Source of the DNA: Alistipes sp. An66
GTDB taxonomy: Bacteria > Bacteroidota > Bacteroidia > Bacteroidales > Rikenellaceae
NCBI RefSeq assembly: GCF_002161445.1
Contig: NZ_NFHT01000001.1
Coordinates: forward strand, 124,001 to 188,000
Reading direction: 5' to 3'
DNA length: 64,000 nt
Shown here piece by piece: positions 9,653 to 18,618 of the stretch. Each line of letters opens with the position of its first letter. Position 1 is the stretch's first letter. The position numbers and the translations under genes were made by a program. The notes beneath the pieces are model-generated. The model saw only the letters and a list, made by a program, of their open reading frames with translations, was not told the DNA's origin and ran no database searches.

Positions 9653-9682
9653 GCGGCCCGCAGGTTTTTACCTGCGGGCCGC
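9653..9682. terminator. Bidirectional terminator between convergent genes
   Basis: A perfect 13-bp stem (9653-9665 with 9670-9682, GCGGCCCGCAGGT and complement) has a TTTT loop. It lies between the GNAT gene (+) and the YeiH-like gene (-). Tails are not T-rich, so termination strength is uncertain. Confidence 0.65.
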
Positions 9683-9707
9683 GTGCGTCATGCCGGCCGA
9701 AGCCGCC

Positions 9708-10796
9708 CTACAACACACCCACGAGATATTTCGTGAGAAAATAACCGCCCACCACCAACCACACGTAGAGCAGTCCGGCCAGCACGAAGGGTTTGGCTCC
9801 CGCCTGCCGGAACTTGTCGAAGCTCGTCTCGGTGCCGAGCGCCGTCATGGCCATCGTCAGCAGGAAAGTATCGAAGTATTCGATCGCTCCGTTGAACGGA
9901 ATCTCCCGCACACTCTCCACCCCGCACCAGTGCTGCAACAGCGAATTGAGACAGATCACCCCGATGAATCCGAAGGCGAACCACGGAATCGTGATGCGGC
10001 TCTTTTCGGCCTTCGCCTCCTGCACAGCCGCAGCGGACTCCCTGCGGCGTCGTCCCGCCAGCGCAAAGCTCATCACCACCAGTACCGGAGCCAGCATCAT
10101 CACGCGGATCATCTTCGTGATGGTCGCCGTGCCGGCGATCCCCAGCGAGTCGGTCGGGTCCATGGCATTGCCTGCGCCGGCCACGTGGGCCACCTCATGG
10201 AGCGTGCTGCCCGTATAGATCGCCACCTCGGTGTCGGTCATGCCGTCAAGGAGTCCCGTGCGGTACATCACCGGATAGAGAAACATCGAGAGGGTCCCGA
10301 AGATCACCACCGTCGAGACGGCGATCGCCGTCTTGTAGCCCTCGCACTTCACCACCGGCTCGGCGCCCAGCACCGCAGCAGCTCCGCAGATGGCGCTGCC
10401 CGTGGAGGTCATCAGCGCCGTGTCGCGGTCGATTTTCAGCAGACGTCCCAGCAGGACCCCTCCGAGGATGGTCACCGTGACAACCGTCAGGTCGACCGCC
10501 ACGGCCGGAATCCCCACGGCGGCGACCTGCGCCAGCGTCAGGCGGAATCCGTAAAGGATGATGCCCCAGCGCAGCACCTGCTTCGTGCAGAACCGGATGC
10601 CGGGAACCCAGGTTTCGGGAAGCCGGTTGCGCAGGCTGTTGGCATAGAGCATGCCCAGCACGATGCCGACGATCAGCGGACTGAACGAGAGCCGTTTGAC
10701 GACGGGGAAATCCGCAATATAAAACGCCGCGAACGAAAACAGAGCGATCAACAGAATGCCGTGAAGGGTGTTCGCCCGGTTGCCTTTTTTCAACAT
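9708..10796 (-). CDS. yeiH: YeiH/UPF0324-family membrane protein, putative sulfate exporter
   Basis: A 362-aa integral membrane protein. The ATG at 10796 (MLKKGNR) is chosen because the first TM helix follows directly; an upstream start would add a polar extension. Family signatures are TSTGSAICGAAAV, GSTLHEVAHVAGAG and TKMIRVMMLAP, typical of the UPF0324 (YeiH) family with about 10 TM helices. Some members are proposed sulfate exporters; transport here is not shown. It lies 146 nt downstream of a LysR regulator on the same strand, echoing the yeiE-yeiH neighbourhood of enterobacteria, so the LysR protein may regulate it. Confidence 0.85.
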   Translation of the reverse strand: MLKKGNRANTLHGILLIALFSFAAFYIADFPVVKRLSFSPLIVGIVLGMLYANSLRNRLPETWVPGIRFCTKQVLRWGIILYGFRLTLAQVAAVGIPAVAVDLTVVTVTILGGVLLGRLLKIDRDTALMTSTGSAICGAAAVLGAEPVVKCEGYKTAIAVSTVVIFGTLSMFLYPVMYRTGLLDGMTDTEVAIYTGSTLHEVAHVAGAGNAMDPTDSLGIAGTATITKMIRVMMLAPVLVVMSFALAGRRRRESAAAVQEAKAEKSRITIPWFAFGFIGVICLNSLLQHWCGVESVREIPFNGAIEYFDTFLLTMAMTALGTETSFDKFRQAGAKPFVLAGLLYVWLVVGGYFLTKYLVGVL

Positions 10797-10942
10797 ACGA
10801 TAACTTTTTCTTTTTCCGGACGCAAAGATCGCACCTTTTCCCGGAACAGAGAACAAGTTTTCGTTATGCAAAATAACCACAGGTTATGAACGCCGGTATT
10901 TCCCGAAAAGGATGGCGGAAACGGAAAGGCCGGGCGGGCGGA

Positions 10943-11830
10943 TCAGAGGTCGTTCCGCGCGAAGTCGAGGAACTGCCGCACCAGCCCCGCCGGATGCGCT
11001 TCGGCATGGACGAAAACAAAATCCCGGAGCAGTGTCAGGCCGTCCAGATCCACGATCCGCAGCGCCCCGCTGCGCAGTTCGTCGACCACCGAAAAGGCCG
11101 AAACGATCGCCATGGCATCGCTGTGGCGCACGAAACGCTTGATTCCCTCCGTCGACCCGAGGCGCAGCACGACGTTCAGCTGCGAGAGACGGATACCCCG
11201 TTCGGCTAACGCCGCGGAGATCACTTCGAGCGTTCCCGAACCGTTTTCGCGCAGCACGAGCGGAATCCGGCACAACGCCTCGGGCGTGACGGACTCCGTG
11301 CGGGCGTACGGTCCGCCCGGACGCGTCACCAGCACCAGCTCGTCGGCCCGGAACGGCGTGTAGTGCAGCCCCTGCCGGCGGCTGACGCTCTCGACCAGAC
11401 CCAGGTCGATCGCATGATCGCCCAACGCCTGCTCGACCTGTCCGCTGTTGCCCGAGAGGAGCGAAACCCGCACCTGCGGAAAGCGCGTCGTGAAACGCGC
11501 CAGAAGCGGCGGAAGAAGATATTGGGCAATGGTCGTACTCGCCCCGAGACGCAGTTCGCCCTCGGTCTGTCCCGTGCAGAGGCTCATCTCGTATTCCAGA
11601 CGGCGGTAGTCGTCGGCCAGACGCTCGGCCGCGTCCAGCAGCGTGCGTCCCGCGTCGGTGAGTTCCAGGCGGCTGCCCCGGCGCGTGAAGAGTTGAAGCC
11701 CGTAGCGGGCTTCGAGTTCGGCGACGTGTTTGCTGACGGCCGGCTGCGAGATGCAGAGTTGTTCGGCCGCGCGCGTGAAACTCAACGTGCGTGCCGCCGT
11801 AATGAAGACTTTGAGCCGGAAATCATCCAT
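10943..11830 (-). CDS. LysR-family transcriptional regulator
   Basis: A 295-aa protein of typical LysR length. The N-terminal winged HTH (1-60) has the classic FTRAAEQLCISQPAVSKHV recognition region. The substrate-binding domain starts near residue 90 (GELRLGASTTIAQYLLPPLL). It starts 4 nt after the nrnA stop and precedes the yeiH-like gene, so nrnA-lysR-yeiH is probably one transcript. By analogy with CysB/CbbR/YeiE-type relatives it may sense a sulfur or anion-related ligand; that is inference. Confidence 0.88.
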   Translation of the reverse strand: MDDFRLKVFITAARTLSFTRAAEQLCISQPAVSKHVAELEARYGLQLFTRRGSRLELTDAGRTLLDAAERLADDYRRLEYEMSLCTGQTEGELRLGASTTIAQYLLPPLLARFTTRFPQVRVSLLSGNSGQVEQALGDHAIDLGLVESVSRRQGLHYTPFRADELVLVTRPGGPYARTESVTPEALCRIPLVLRENGSGTLEVISAALAERGIRLSQLNVVLRLGSTEGIKRFVRHSDAMAIVSAFSVVDELRSGALRIVDLDGLTLLRDFVFVHAEAHPAGLVRQFLDFARNDL

Positions 11831-11834
11831 GGTG

Positions 11835-12866
11835 TCAGTCCAGATGCCCTTCGGCGGCGAATTCGGCCACCGAGCGCACGTAATGGTCGATCGTTTCGCG
11901 CATCGAGACGAACGACTTCCCGCCGGCGGCGTTCTTGTGACCTCCGCCGTTGAAGTACCGACGGGCGAAGAGGTTCACATCCACGTCACCGCGCGAACGC
12001 AGCGACACGCGGATGAACTTGCGGTGCGCAAGGAACATGGCCGACATCTTGACCTTCTTGATCGTGAGGGCGTAGTTGACGAACCCCTCGCTGTCGCCCT
12101 GCTGGAACTGAAAACGGCGCATCTCGCCCTCCAACAGCGACATGTAGGCCACCGTCCCGTTCTGGATCACCTCCATCTTGCGGTTGATGGCGTAGCCGAA
12201 CAGCCGTGCCCGCCCTTCGGTATAGGCGTTGTAGACGCTGTTGTGGATGTCGGGGATGCTGATGCCCTTCTCGACCAACACCGCCACGGCGCGGAACAGC
12301 TCCGGCGTGAGGAACGAGAAGGCGAAGTTCCCCGTATCGGTCATCATGCCCACGTAGAGCAGCTCGGCCATGCTCCGCGTGATGGCCTCCGTGCCGCACA
12401 TCGCCTCGATGATGCTGTACACCAGGAAGCAGGTGCTCGACGACTCCGGATAGGAGAAGGCCAGATCGAACCCTTCGCCGGGCGAAAGATGGTGGTCGAT
12501 CAGCACACGCACGGCCGTGGTGTTGGACTCGATGGTCTGGCTGAGATTTTCGAGCCGCGATATGGCATTGAAATCCAGACAGAAGAGGATGTCGGCCCCG
12601 GCCACGGCCCGCGCCGCGCGCCCTTCGGTGTCGGTCTTGAAGACGACGACCTCCCCGATGCCGGGCATCCAGTCCAGGAAATAGGGGTATTTGTTCGGGA
12701 CGATGCACGTGACCGCATGCCCCATCGTCCGGAGCACTTCGGCCCAGGCGAGCGACGACCCCACGGCATCGCCGTCGGGATTGGTGTGGGACAGGATGAC
12801 GATGCGCTGCGCGGGGCGTGCAAGCAGCTCCCGCAGGCGTTCGATAGACTCTTTCGACAGTTTCAT
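11835..12866 (-). CDS. nrnA: DHH/DHHA1 phosphoesterase (NrnA-type oligoribonuclease/pAp phosphatase)
   Basis: A 343-aa protein. Motifs of the DHH superfamily are present: SHTNPDGDAVGSS (metal binding), FCLDFN, the eponymous DHH in LIDHHLSP, and a C-terminal DHHA1 domain with FNGGGHKNAAGG. The family degrades nanoRNAs and dephosphorylates 3'-phosphoadenosine 5'-phosphate in the cytoplasm, which fits sulfur metabolism and the neighbouring LysR/YeiH genes. The start at 12866 (MKLSKES) lies 28 nt from a strong promoter. An upstream in-frame ATG (MRREPMKLSK) is possible. Confidence 0.88.
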   Translation of the reverse strand: MKLSKESIERLRELLARPAQRIVILSHTNPDGDAVGSSLAWAEVLRTMGHAVTCIVPNKYPYFLDWMPGIGEVVVFKTDTEGRAARAVAGADILFCLDFNAISRLENLSQTIESNTTAVRVLIDHHLSPGEGFDLAFSYPESSSTCFLVYSIIEAMCGTEAITRSMAELLYVGMMTDTGNFAFSFLTPELFRAVAVLVEKGISIPDIHNSVYNAYTEGRARLFGYAINRKMEVIQNGTVAYMSLLEGEMRRFQFQQGDSEGFVNYALTIKKVKMSAMFLAHRKFIRVSLRSRGDVDVNLFARRYFNGGGHKNAAGGKSFVSMRETIDHYVRSVAEFAAEGHLD

Positions 12867-12893
12867 CGGCTCTCTACGCATTGATGGGCACGG

Positions 12894-12924
12894 CAAAGAT
12901 ACGAAAAAAGAGCGACATAGCAAA
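12894..12924 (-). promoter_or_regulatory. Consensus promoter for nrnA-lysR-yeiH
   Basis: On the minus strand TTTG (12924-12921) is followed after 19 nt by TATCTTTG (12901-12894), a full match to the TTTG-N19-21-TAnnTTTG promoter of Bacteroidota. The start codon is 28 nt downstream of the -7 box. Confidence 0.8.
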
Positions 12925-13032
12925 TGCCGCCCCGGATCGGCGCTCCGCCGCAGAATCTCCGCCCGTCCGGCGCCCCGTGCCGCGGCGGTTTTCCATCCCG
13001 TGCGGGAGGACCGGGCGCCGCATTTCCCGGGA

Positions 13033-13686
13033 TCACTCCCCGGCAGCGCGGCGGTCGGCGGCGTACTTGCGGCACCACGCCGCAATCCCGCACTCGGCAC
13101 ACTTGGGCGAGCGGGCCGTGCAGACGTAACGCCCGTGGAGGATCAGCCAGTGATGTGCGATGGGAAGCAGGTGTTTCGGGATGTTCTTTTCCAGCGTGAG
13201 TTCGGTCTGCAAGGGGGTCTTCGAGCGCGTCGTCAGGCCGAGGCGCTCCGAGACGCGGAAAACGTGCGTGTCGACCGGCATCACCTCCTTCTGCCACAGC
13301 ACCGCACCCAGCACGTTGGCCGTCTTGCGCCCCACGCCCGGCAGGCGTTGCAGGGCGTCCAGATCGCTCGGAACCTCGCCCCCGAACTCCGCGCAGAGCA
13401 TCCGCGCCATGCCGGCCAGATTCCGCGCCTTGTTGTTCGGGTAGGAGATGCTCCGGATGTAGGGGTAGATCTCCCCGGCCGTTGCCGCTGCCATCGCCTG
13501 CGGCGTGGGAAAGGCCTCGAACAGCGCCGGTGTGGTCATGTTGACCCGCTTGTCGGTGCATTGCGCCGAAAGAACCACGGCAACCAGCAGCTGGTAGGGA
13601 TTCTCGTAGTGCAGCTCGCTCTCGGCCACGGGCATGTGCTCCGAGAACCAGGCGATGACGCCCTCGTAACGCTCTTTTGTTCTCAT
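13033..13686 (-). CDS. nth: Endonuclease III (DNA glycosylase/AP lyase)
   Basis: A 217-aa protein of usual Nth length. The helix-hairpin-helix LPGVGRKTAN contains the catalytic Lys121, the catalytic Asp is Asp139 in VDTHV, and the C-terminal iron-sulfur ligands follow the C-x6-C-x2-C-x5-C spacing (CTARSPKCAECGIAAWC). It removes oxidised pyrimidines and cleaves the abasic site. Its start overlaps the stop of the upstream glycosyltransferase gene by 4 nt, so the two are translationally coupled. Confidence 0.95.
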   Translation of the reverse strand: MRTKERYEGVIAWFSEHMPVAESELHYENPYQLLVAVVLSAQCTDKRVNMTTPALFEAFPTPQAMAAATAGEIYPYIRSISYPNNKARNLAGMARMLCAEFGGEVPSDLDALQRLPGVGRKTANVLGAVLWQKEVMPVDTHVFRVSERLGLTTRSKTPLQTELTLEKNIPKHLLPIAHHWLILHGRYVCTARSPKCAECGIAAWCRKYAADRRAAGE

Positions 13687-14615
13687 AGGCTTTTATTGCG
13701 TCTGAACAGCAGTTTCTTCACCAGAAAGACCGCCCCGTCGGGGCAGAGCAGCAGCCGCGGGCATTCGCACACGTCGCGCCGCCACCGCGCGAGGTACTCC
13801 CCGAGCGGCGTGTCGCCCCACGACAGCAGCCACATCGTCACCCGATGCCGCCGCCGGAGGATCCGCACGCGGTTGCGCGAACCCGTATAGCGGGCATCGA
13901 ACCAGAGACTGATCCCCATGAACGAGTCGCGCCGCACGACCCGGGCCCGGCACGAACCGCCGTGGCTCACGCTCCCCGCCAAACGGCGATGCACGGCCGT
14001 CACGCGGTCGAGGAAGCAAATCCGCGAATTCCACGCGAACCACAGCCACATCGGCCAGTCGTCGGTCAGCCATTCGGGGTGCTCCTCGGGACGGATCTCG
14101 GCGTAGTAGGCCGCGATCAGCTCCCGACGGGCCAGCGTCGTGCAGTTCGGGACCGAAATGCCGAGCAGCATGTTTTCGAAATCGGTATAATGGCGGTCCG
14201 GATCCGGCAGCAGCTCGCCGCTCGCCTGCATGTATTCGTTGACCGACGTATAGCACATGCCGCACGTCGCATCCGACTCCATCACTTCGACCTGCATCTG
14301 CAATTTCCGCGGGTCGCTCCACCAGTCGTCACCGTCGCAATAGGCCACGTACTTCCCGCGGCACGCCTCGAACGTCCGCCGGTAGTTGGCCCGCCAGCCG
14401 ACGTTCTCTCCGGAGGTCACCAGCCGGATCCGGTCCGGATACCGCGCGGCATAGCGTTCGCAGACCGCCCGCGTACCGTCCGTGCTGCAATCCTCGCCCA
14501 CGACCAGCTCCACCCCGAAATCGGTCTGCTGCGAGAGCACACCCTCGATGGCCCGGGCCAGATAGGCTTCGTGGTTGTAGGTCGTCATGCAGACCGAGAC
14601 CAGCGGATTTTCCAT
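13683..14615 (-). CDS. Family 2 glycosyltransferase
   Basis: A 310-aa cytoplasmic GT-A enzyme. The N-terminus VSVCMTTYNHEAYLARAIE is the nucleotide-sugar binding start of GT2, GEDCSTDGT and AYCDGDDWW supply the acidic metal/donor residues (DxD-like). No TM helix is evident. The acceptor is unknown; surface polysaccharide or protein O-glycan assembly is likely. It sits between the helicase gene (4 nt gap) and nth (4 nt overlap), an unexpected partner for two DNA-repair genes. Confidence 0.85.
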   Translation of the reverse strand: MENPLVSVCMTTYNHEAYLARAIEGVLSQQTDFGVELVVGEDCSTDGTRAVCERYAARYPDRIRLVTSGENVGWRANYRRTFEACRGKYVAYCDGDDWWSDPRKLQMQVEVMESDATCGMCYTSVNEYMQASGELLPDPDRHYTDFENMLLGISVPNCTTLARRELIAAYYAEIRPEEHPEWLTDDWPMWLWFAWNSRICFLDRVTAVHRRLAGSVSHGGSCRARVVRRDSFMGISLWFDARYTGSRNRVRILRRRHRVTMWLLSWGDTPLGEYLARWRRDVCECPRLLLCPDGAVFLVKKLLFRRNKSL

Positions 14616-14619
14616 CGTT

Positions 14620-17208
14620 TCAGAGTTTGGTCAGTTTGGCAAACTTCGCCAGCAGAGTTTTCACCCCGGCGTTGTCGAAGCGGACCACCAGCTTGTGGTC
14701 CGTGGCAAGGGTCTCGATGCGCTCCACGATACCGACCCCGAAGCTCGGGTGCTCGACCCGCTGGCCGACCGCATATTCGCCGGCCGCGGCGGAGCCGCTC
14801 TCCCCGGCCGGGCGCACGCCGAGACGCCGCATCCCCTCCGTCGAGCTCCGCAACGGCTGCACCAGCGCCGGATCCGGAGCTGTCGGCCGCGGCGCGGAGC
14901 GTTGGGGCTGCGGTGCCCGCGCGAAGCGTCGCGCCGGGCCCGATTCCCCGTCCGAAGGCATTCCGAAGCTGCTGCTGCGCCCCCCGCCGCCGTAGTTTCC
15001 GGAGCCGTACCCGTTGCGGCCGGATGCGCCCGAACCGCCGGATGCACCCCCGTTGCGGGATCCGAAGCCGTTCGACGAGGCGCTGCCGCCGAAGCGCGAG
15101 GTCTGCTGTTTCTGCTGGAAGCGGTAGTCGAAGCGGCGGCGCAGTTCGTCGATGGCCGACGCACCGTCGGCGCCCGGGCGCGGCATCCGCTCTTCGCCCA
15201 GGTCGACCTCCGTCTCGACGTAACGCGGGTCGATCTCGCGCAGGAAGCAGCTCGGACGCGAAAACTCCATATTACCCCACCGGAAGCGCATTTCCGCGTA
15301 GGAGATCGTCGCCGCGACCTTCGCACGGGTCAGCGCCACGTAGAACAGGCGCCGCTCCTCCTCGATGCCGTCCGGCGTCTCGGCGGCCCGCTGCGAGGGG
15401 AAGAGGTTCTCTTCCAGGCCCACGATATAGACATATTTGTATTCGAGCCCCTTGGCCGAGTGGACCGTCATCAGCGTCACCTTGTTGCTGCTCCCGGGAT
15501 CGTCCTTGTCCATGTCGGACATCAGCATCATCCCCTGCAACCACTCCTCGACGGTCGCCTCCTCCTCGGGCTGCCGTTCGCCGTTGCGGATCTCGGCGTC
15601 GCAGCGCTCCTTGAACTCCTGCATCGAATTCAGCAGTTCCTCGATGTTGTCCAGCGCCGAAGCCGCCTCCGGGGTGTTCTCCGCCCGGTAGGCCGCGAGG
15701 ATTCCCGACCGCGAGGCCACTTCCAGACCGAAGTCGTAGAGACTCCTGTCGTTGCGGGCGAGCGAAAGCGATCGGATCATCGCCACGAACTCCGCAACCT
15801 TGCGCGCAATGGCCCGCTGCACGGCATCCGTCGCCGGTTCGGCGACCAGTGCGTCGACAGCCTCCCACATCGAGACGCCCCGCTGCTCCGCCAGATCGGC
15901 GATCCGCTGCACGGTCGTGTCGCCGATGCCCCGCGCCGGGCAGTTGACGATCCGCCGGAACGCCTCGTCGTCGCGCGGGTTGATCACCAGCCGAATGTAG
16001 GCCATCATGTCCTTCACCTCCTTATGGTCGTAGAACGACGAACCCTTGTAGATGCGGTAGGGAATGCCGCGGCGGCGGAGGTTGTCCTCCAGCACGGCCG
16101 ACTGGTTGTTCGTGCGGTAGAGAATCACCGCCTCCGACCACTCGTCACCCGCCGCACGCACCTTGTCGCGCAGGTCCGAAACCACCATCTCGGCCTCCTC
16201 ACGGTCGGTATAGGCTTTCAAAATGCGGATCTTGTCGCCCTGCGCCCCCTCCGAAAAGCACTTCTTCTCCATGCGCTTCGCGTTGTGCACGATCACCGAG
16301 TTGGCCGCCTCGACGATCGTCTGCGTCGAGCGGTAGTTCTGTTCCAGCTTGAAGACCTGCGCATCGGGGTAGTCGTTGCGGAACGAGAGGATATTCTCGA
16401 TCTTCGCCCCGCGGAACGAGTAGATCGACTGCGCGTCGTCGCCCACGACGCACACCTTCGAGTGGTGCTGCGACAGCCGCCGGATGATGACGTACTGCGC
16501 ATAGTTCGTGTCCTGGTACTCGTCGACCAGAATATACTGGAACTGCTCCTGGTAGCGCGCCAGCACGTCGGGGCAGTCGCGCAGCAGGATGTTCGTCTGC
16601 AAGAGCAGGTCGTCGAAGTCCATCGCGCCGTTGTGCTTGCAACGCCGGCAGTAGATGTTGTAGATGTTCCCGAACTCGGGAATCTGCATCTGCCGGTCCT
16701 CGGCGGCCAGCGAGGCGTTCGCCAGGTAGGCCCCCGGCGTGATGAGCTTGTTCTTGGCCAGCGAGATCCGCGACGCGATCGACGCCGGCTTGTACTTCTC
16801 GTCCGGGAGGTTCAGCTCCCGGATCACGGTTTTCAGCAGGTTGCGGCTGTCCGCCGAGTCGTAGATCGTGAACGACTCCGTGAAGCCGATCCGGTCGGCG
16901 TTCTCGCGCAGGATGCGCGAAAAAACCGAGTGGAACGTCCCCATGCGGATGTAACGGCTGCGGTTGTCGGGCAGCATCCCGGCAATGCGTTCGCGCATCT
17001 GCTCGGCGGCCTTGTTCGTGAAGGTCAGCGCCAGGATGTTCCACGGCTTGACACCCCGTTCGATCATGTAGGCGATGCGCGAGGTCAGCACCCGCGTCTT
17101 CCCGGACCCCGCCCCGGCGATGATCAGCGACGGCGAGTCGTAGTTGACCACGGCCGCGCGCTGCGCCGGATTCAGCCCCTGCAATATCGGTGATTCGTTG
17201 GATTCCAT
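14620..17208 (-). CDS. uvrD: UvrD/PcrA-type ATP-dependent 3'-5' DNA helicase
   Basis: An 862-aa superfamily 1A helicase. Motif I AGAGSGKT (about 30-37), motif Ia ALTFTNKAA, motif II LVDEYQDTN, motif III GDDAQSIYSFRGA, motif V TVHSAKGLEYKYVY and motif VI YVALTRAK are intact, so it should unwind DNA in repair. The C-terminal linker (about 715-800) is unusually Gly/Ser/Asn-rich before a short Tudor-like end (VGQRVEHPSFGVGIVERIE). The start at 17208 matches the start of homology; a long upstream extension is low-complexity intergenic sequence. A TACCTTTG box at 17221-17214 is very close to this ATG, so the transcript may have a minimal leader. Confidence 0.92.
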   Translation of the reverse strand: MESNESPILQGLNPAQRAAVVNYDSPSLIIAGAGSGKTRVLTSRIAYMIERGVKPWNILALTFTNKAAEQMRERIAGMLPDNRSRYIRMGTFHSVFSRILRENADRIGFTESFTIYDSADSRNLLKTVIRELNLPDEKYKPASIASRISLAKNKLITPGAYLANASLAAEDRQMQIPEFGNIYNIYCRRCKHNGAMDFDDLLLQTNILLRDCPDVLARYQEQFQYILVDEYQDTNYAQYVIIRRLSQHHSKVCVVGDDAQSIYSFRGAKIENILSFRNDYPDAQVFKLEQNYRSTQTIVEAANSVIVHNAKRMEKKCFSEGAQGDKIRILKAYTDREEAEMVVSDLRDKVRAAGDEWSEAVILYRTNNQSAVLEDNLRRRGIPYRIYKGSSFYDHKEVKDMMAYIRLVINPRDDEAFRRIVNCPARGIGDTTVQRIADLAEQRGVSMWEAVDALVAEPATDAVQRAIARKVAEFVAMIRSLSLARNDRSLYDFGLEVASRSGILAAYRAENTPEAASALDNIEELLNSMQEFKERCDAEIRNGERQPEEEATVEEWLQGMMLMSDMDKDDPGSSNKVTLMTVHSAKGLEYKYVYIVGLEENLFPSQRAAETPDGIEEERRLFYVALTRAKVAATISYAEMRFRWGNMEFSRPSCFLREIDPRYVETEVDLGEERMPRPGADGASAIDELRRRFDYRFQQKQQTSRFGGSASSNGFGSRNGGASGGSGASGRNGYGSGNYGGGGRSSSFGMPSDGESGPARRFARAPQPQRSAPRPTAPDPALVQPLRSSTEGMRRLGVRPAGESGSAAAGEYAVGQRVEHPSFGVGIVERIETLATDHKLVVRFDNAGVKTLLAKFAKLTKL

Positions 17209-17406
17209 ACCCGCAAAGGTAATAAGAAATCGACGAAGAGCGCCTTTCGCACCCACTATTTTTCCGGCATCCGGCCGTCTGCGGCCGCAGGCGCTCCGGG
17301 ATGGTTCGGGGGCCTGACCGGGAGGGGTGCATCCGTCGGCCGGCTGCCGGGGACTTCCGGAACGGAAAAACGCTCGGGAAGGATCATATTTTTTCAAATA
17401 AAATAA

Positions 17407-17414
17407 TATCTTTG
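17407..17414 (+). promoter_or_regulatory. Promoter -7 box for the moxR/Bat operon
   Basis: TATCTTTG in an AT-rich patch (17387-17415) lies 204 nt upstream of the moxR start. No good TTTG lies 19-21 nt upstream, so only the -7 box is supported. The rest of the 17222-17617 gap holds no gene I can support. Confidence 0.6.
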
Positions 17415-17617
17415 CATTCGAATCGTTAAAAAGGTAGCGACAACACCCGCCATCCCGATCGAATCCCCGGATCCCGGTCCGCCCGAGGCTCCGTGCTCCC
17501 TGTCCCGCGCCCGGAAAACCCGTCGGAACGAGCACGAACGATGCGGCCCCCAAAAAGGAGAGACGGCTCACCGCCGGGATGCAGCAGATGATCCGAAACA
17601 AAAACAGACATAACACC

Positions 17618-18616
17618 ATGAGCGAAGTCATCAACATCAAGGAACTCAACGAGCGTATCGAACGCGAATCGGTCTTCGTCGATACGCTGCGCACCGAAAT
17701 GGGCAAGGTCATCGTGGGACAGAGCCATCTGGTCGACACGCTGCTGATCGGCCTGCTCTCCAACGGCCACATCCTCCTCGAGGGTGTCCCCGGACTGGCC
17801 AAAACCCTGGCCATCACCACGCTGGCCAAAGCCGTCGACGCCGGGTTCTCCCGCATCCAGTTCACCCCCGACCTGCTGCCCGCCGACCTCATCGGTACGC
17901 TGATCTACTCGCAGAAGAGCGAGGATTTCGTCGTCCGCAAGGGCCCGATCTTCGCCAACTTCGTCCTCGCCGACGAGATCAACCGTTCGCCGGCCAAAGT
18001 GCAGTCGGCGCTGCTCGAAGCCATGCAGGAGCGTCAGGTGACCATCGGAGACAACACCTATCCGCTGCCGCAGCCCTTCCTGGTGCTGGCCACCCAGAAC
18101 CCCCTCGAACAGGAGGGTACCTATCCCCTGCCCGAGGCCCAGGTCGACCGTTTCATGCTCAAAGCCAAGATCTCCTACCCCAAGAAGCAGGAGGAGCGCG
18201 ACATCGTGCGCATGAACCTCTCGGGGGCCGGAATGCCCCGGGTCAACAAGGTCATCACCCCGGAGGACATCGTCAAGGCCCGCAAGGTCGTCGAGGACGT
18301 CTACATGGACGAGAAGATCGAAAAGTACATCGTCGACATCATCTTCGCCACCCGCGAACCGGCCGAGTACAACTTGCAGAAGTTGCAGAACCTGATCGCC
18401 TACGGCGGCTCGCCCCGTGCGTCGATCTCGCTCGCCAAGGCCGCCCGCGCCTACGCCTTCATCCGCCGCCGCGGGTACGTCATCCCCGAGGACGTGCGCG
18501 CCGTCTGCCACGACGTCCTCCGCCACCGAATCGGTCTCACCTACGAGGCCGAGGCCGAGAACATCACCACCGAGGAGATCATCACCGACATCCTCAACAA
18601 CGTAATGGTTCCCTGA
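17618..18616 (+). CDS. moxR: MoxR-family AAA+ ATPase
   Basis: A 332-aa protein. Walker A is the MoxR form GVPGLAKT (residues about 56-63), followed by LADEINRSP (Walker B), LATQNPLEQEGTYPLPEAQ (sensor 1 region) and GGSPRASI. MoxR ATPases are thought to work as chaperones that mature or insert metal cofactors in partner proteins carrying VWA domains, which follow here. The ATG at 17618 (MSEVINI) is preferred over an upstream in-frame ATG. It starts the operon 17618-23344. Confidence 0.93.
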   Translation: MSEVINIKELNERIERESVFVDTLRTEMGKVIVGQSHLVDTLLIGLLSNGHILLEGVPGLAKTLAITTLAKAVDAGFSRIQFTPDLLPADLIGTLIYSQKSEDFVVRKGPIFANFVLADEINRSPAKVQSALLEAMQERQVTIGDNTYPLPQPFLVLATQNPLEQEGTYPLPEAQVDRFMLKAKISYPKKQEERDIVRMNLSGAGMPRVNKVITPEDIVKARKVVEDVYMDEKIEKYIVDIIFATREPAEYNLQKLQNLIAYGGSPRASISLAKAARAYAFIRRRGYVIPEDVRAVCHDVLRHRIGLTYEAEAENITTEEIITDILNNVMVP

Positions 18617-18618
18617 CG

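Noticed and set aside
14587..17193. 868-codon plus-strand frame opposite the UvrD gene
   Set aside because: Antisense shadow of the helicase. No domain pattern, composition typical of reversed coding sequence.
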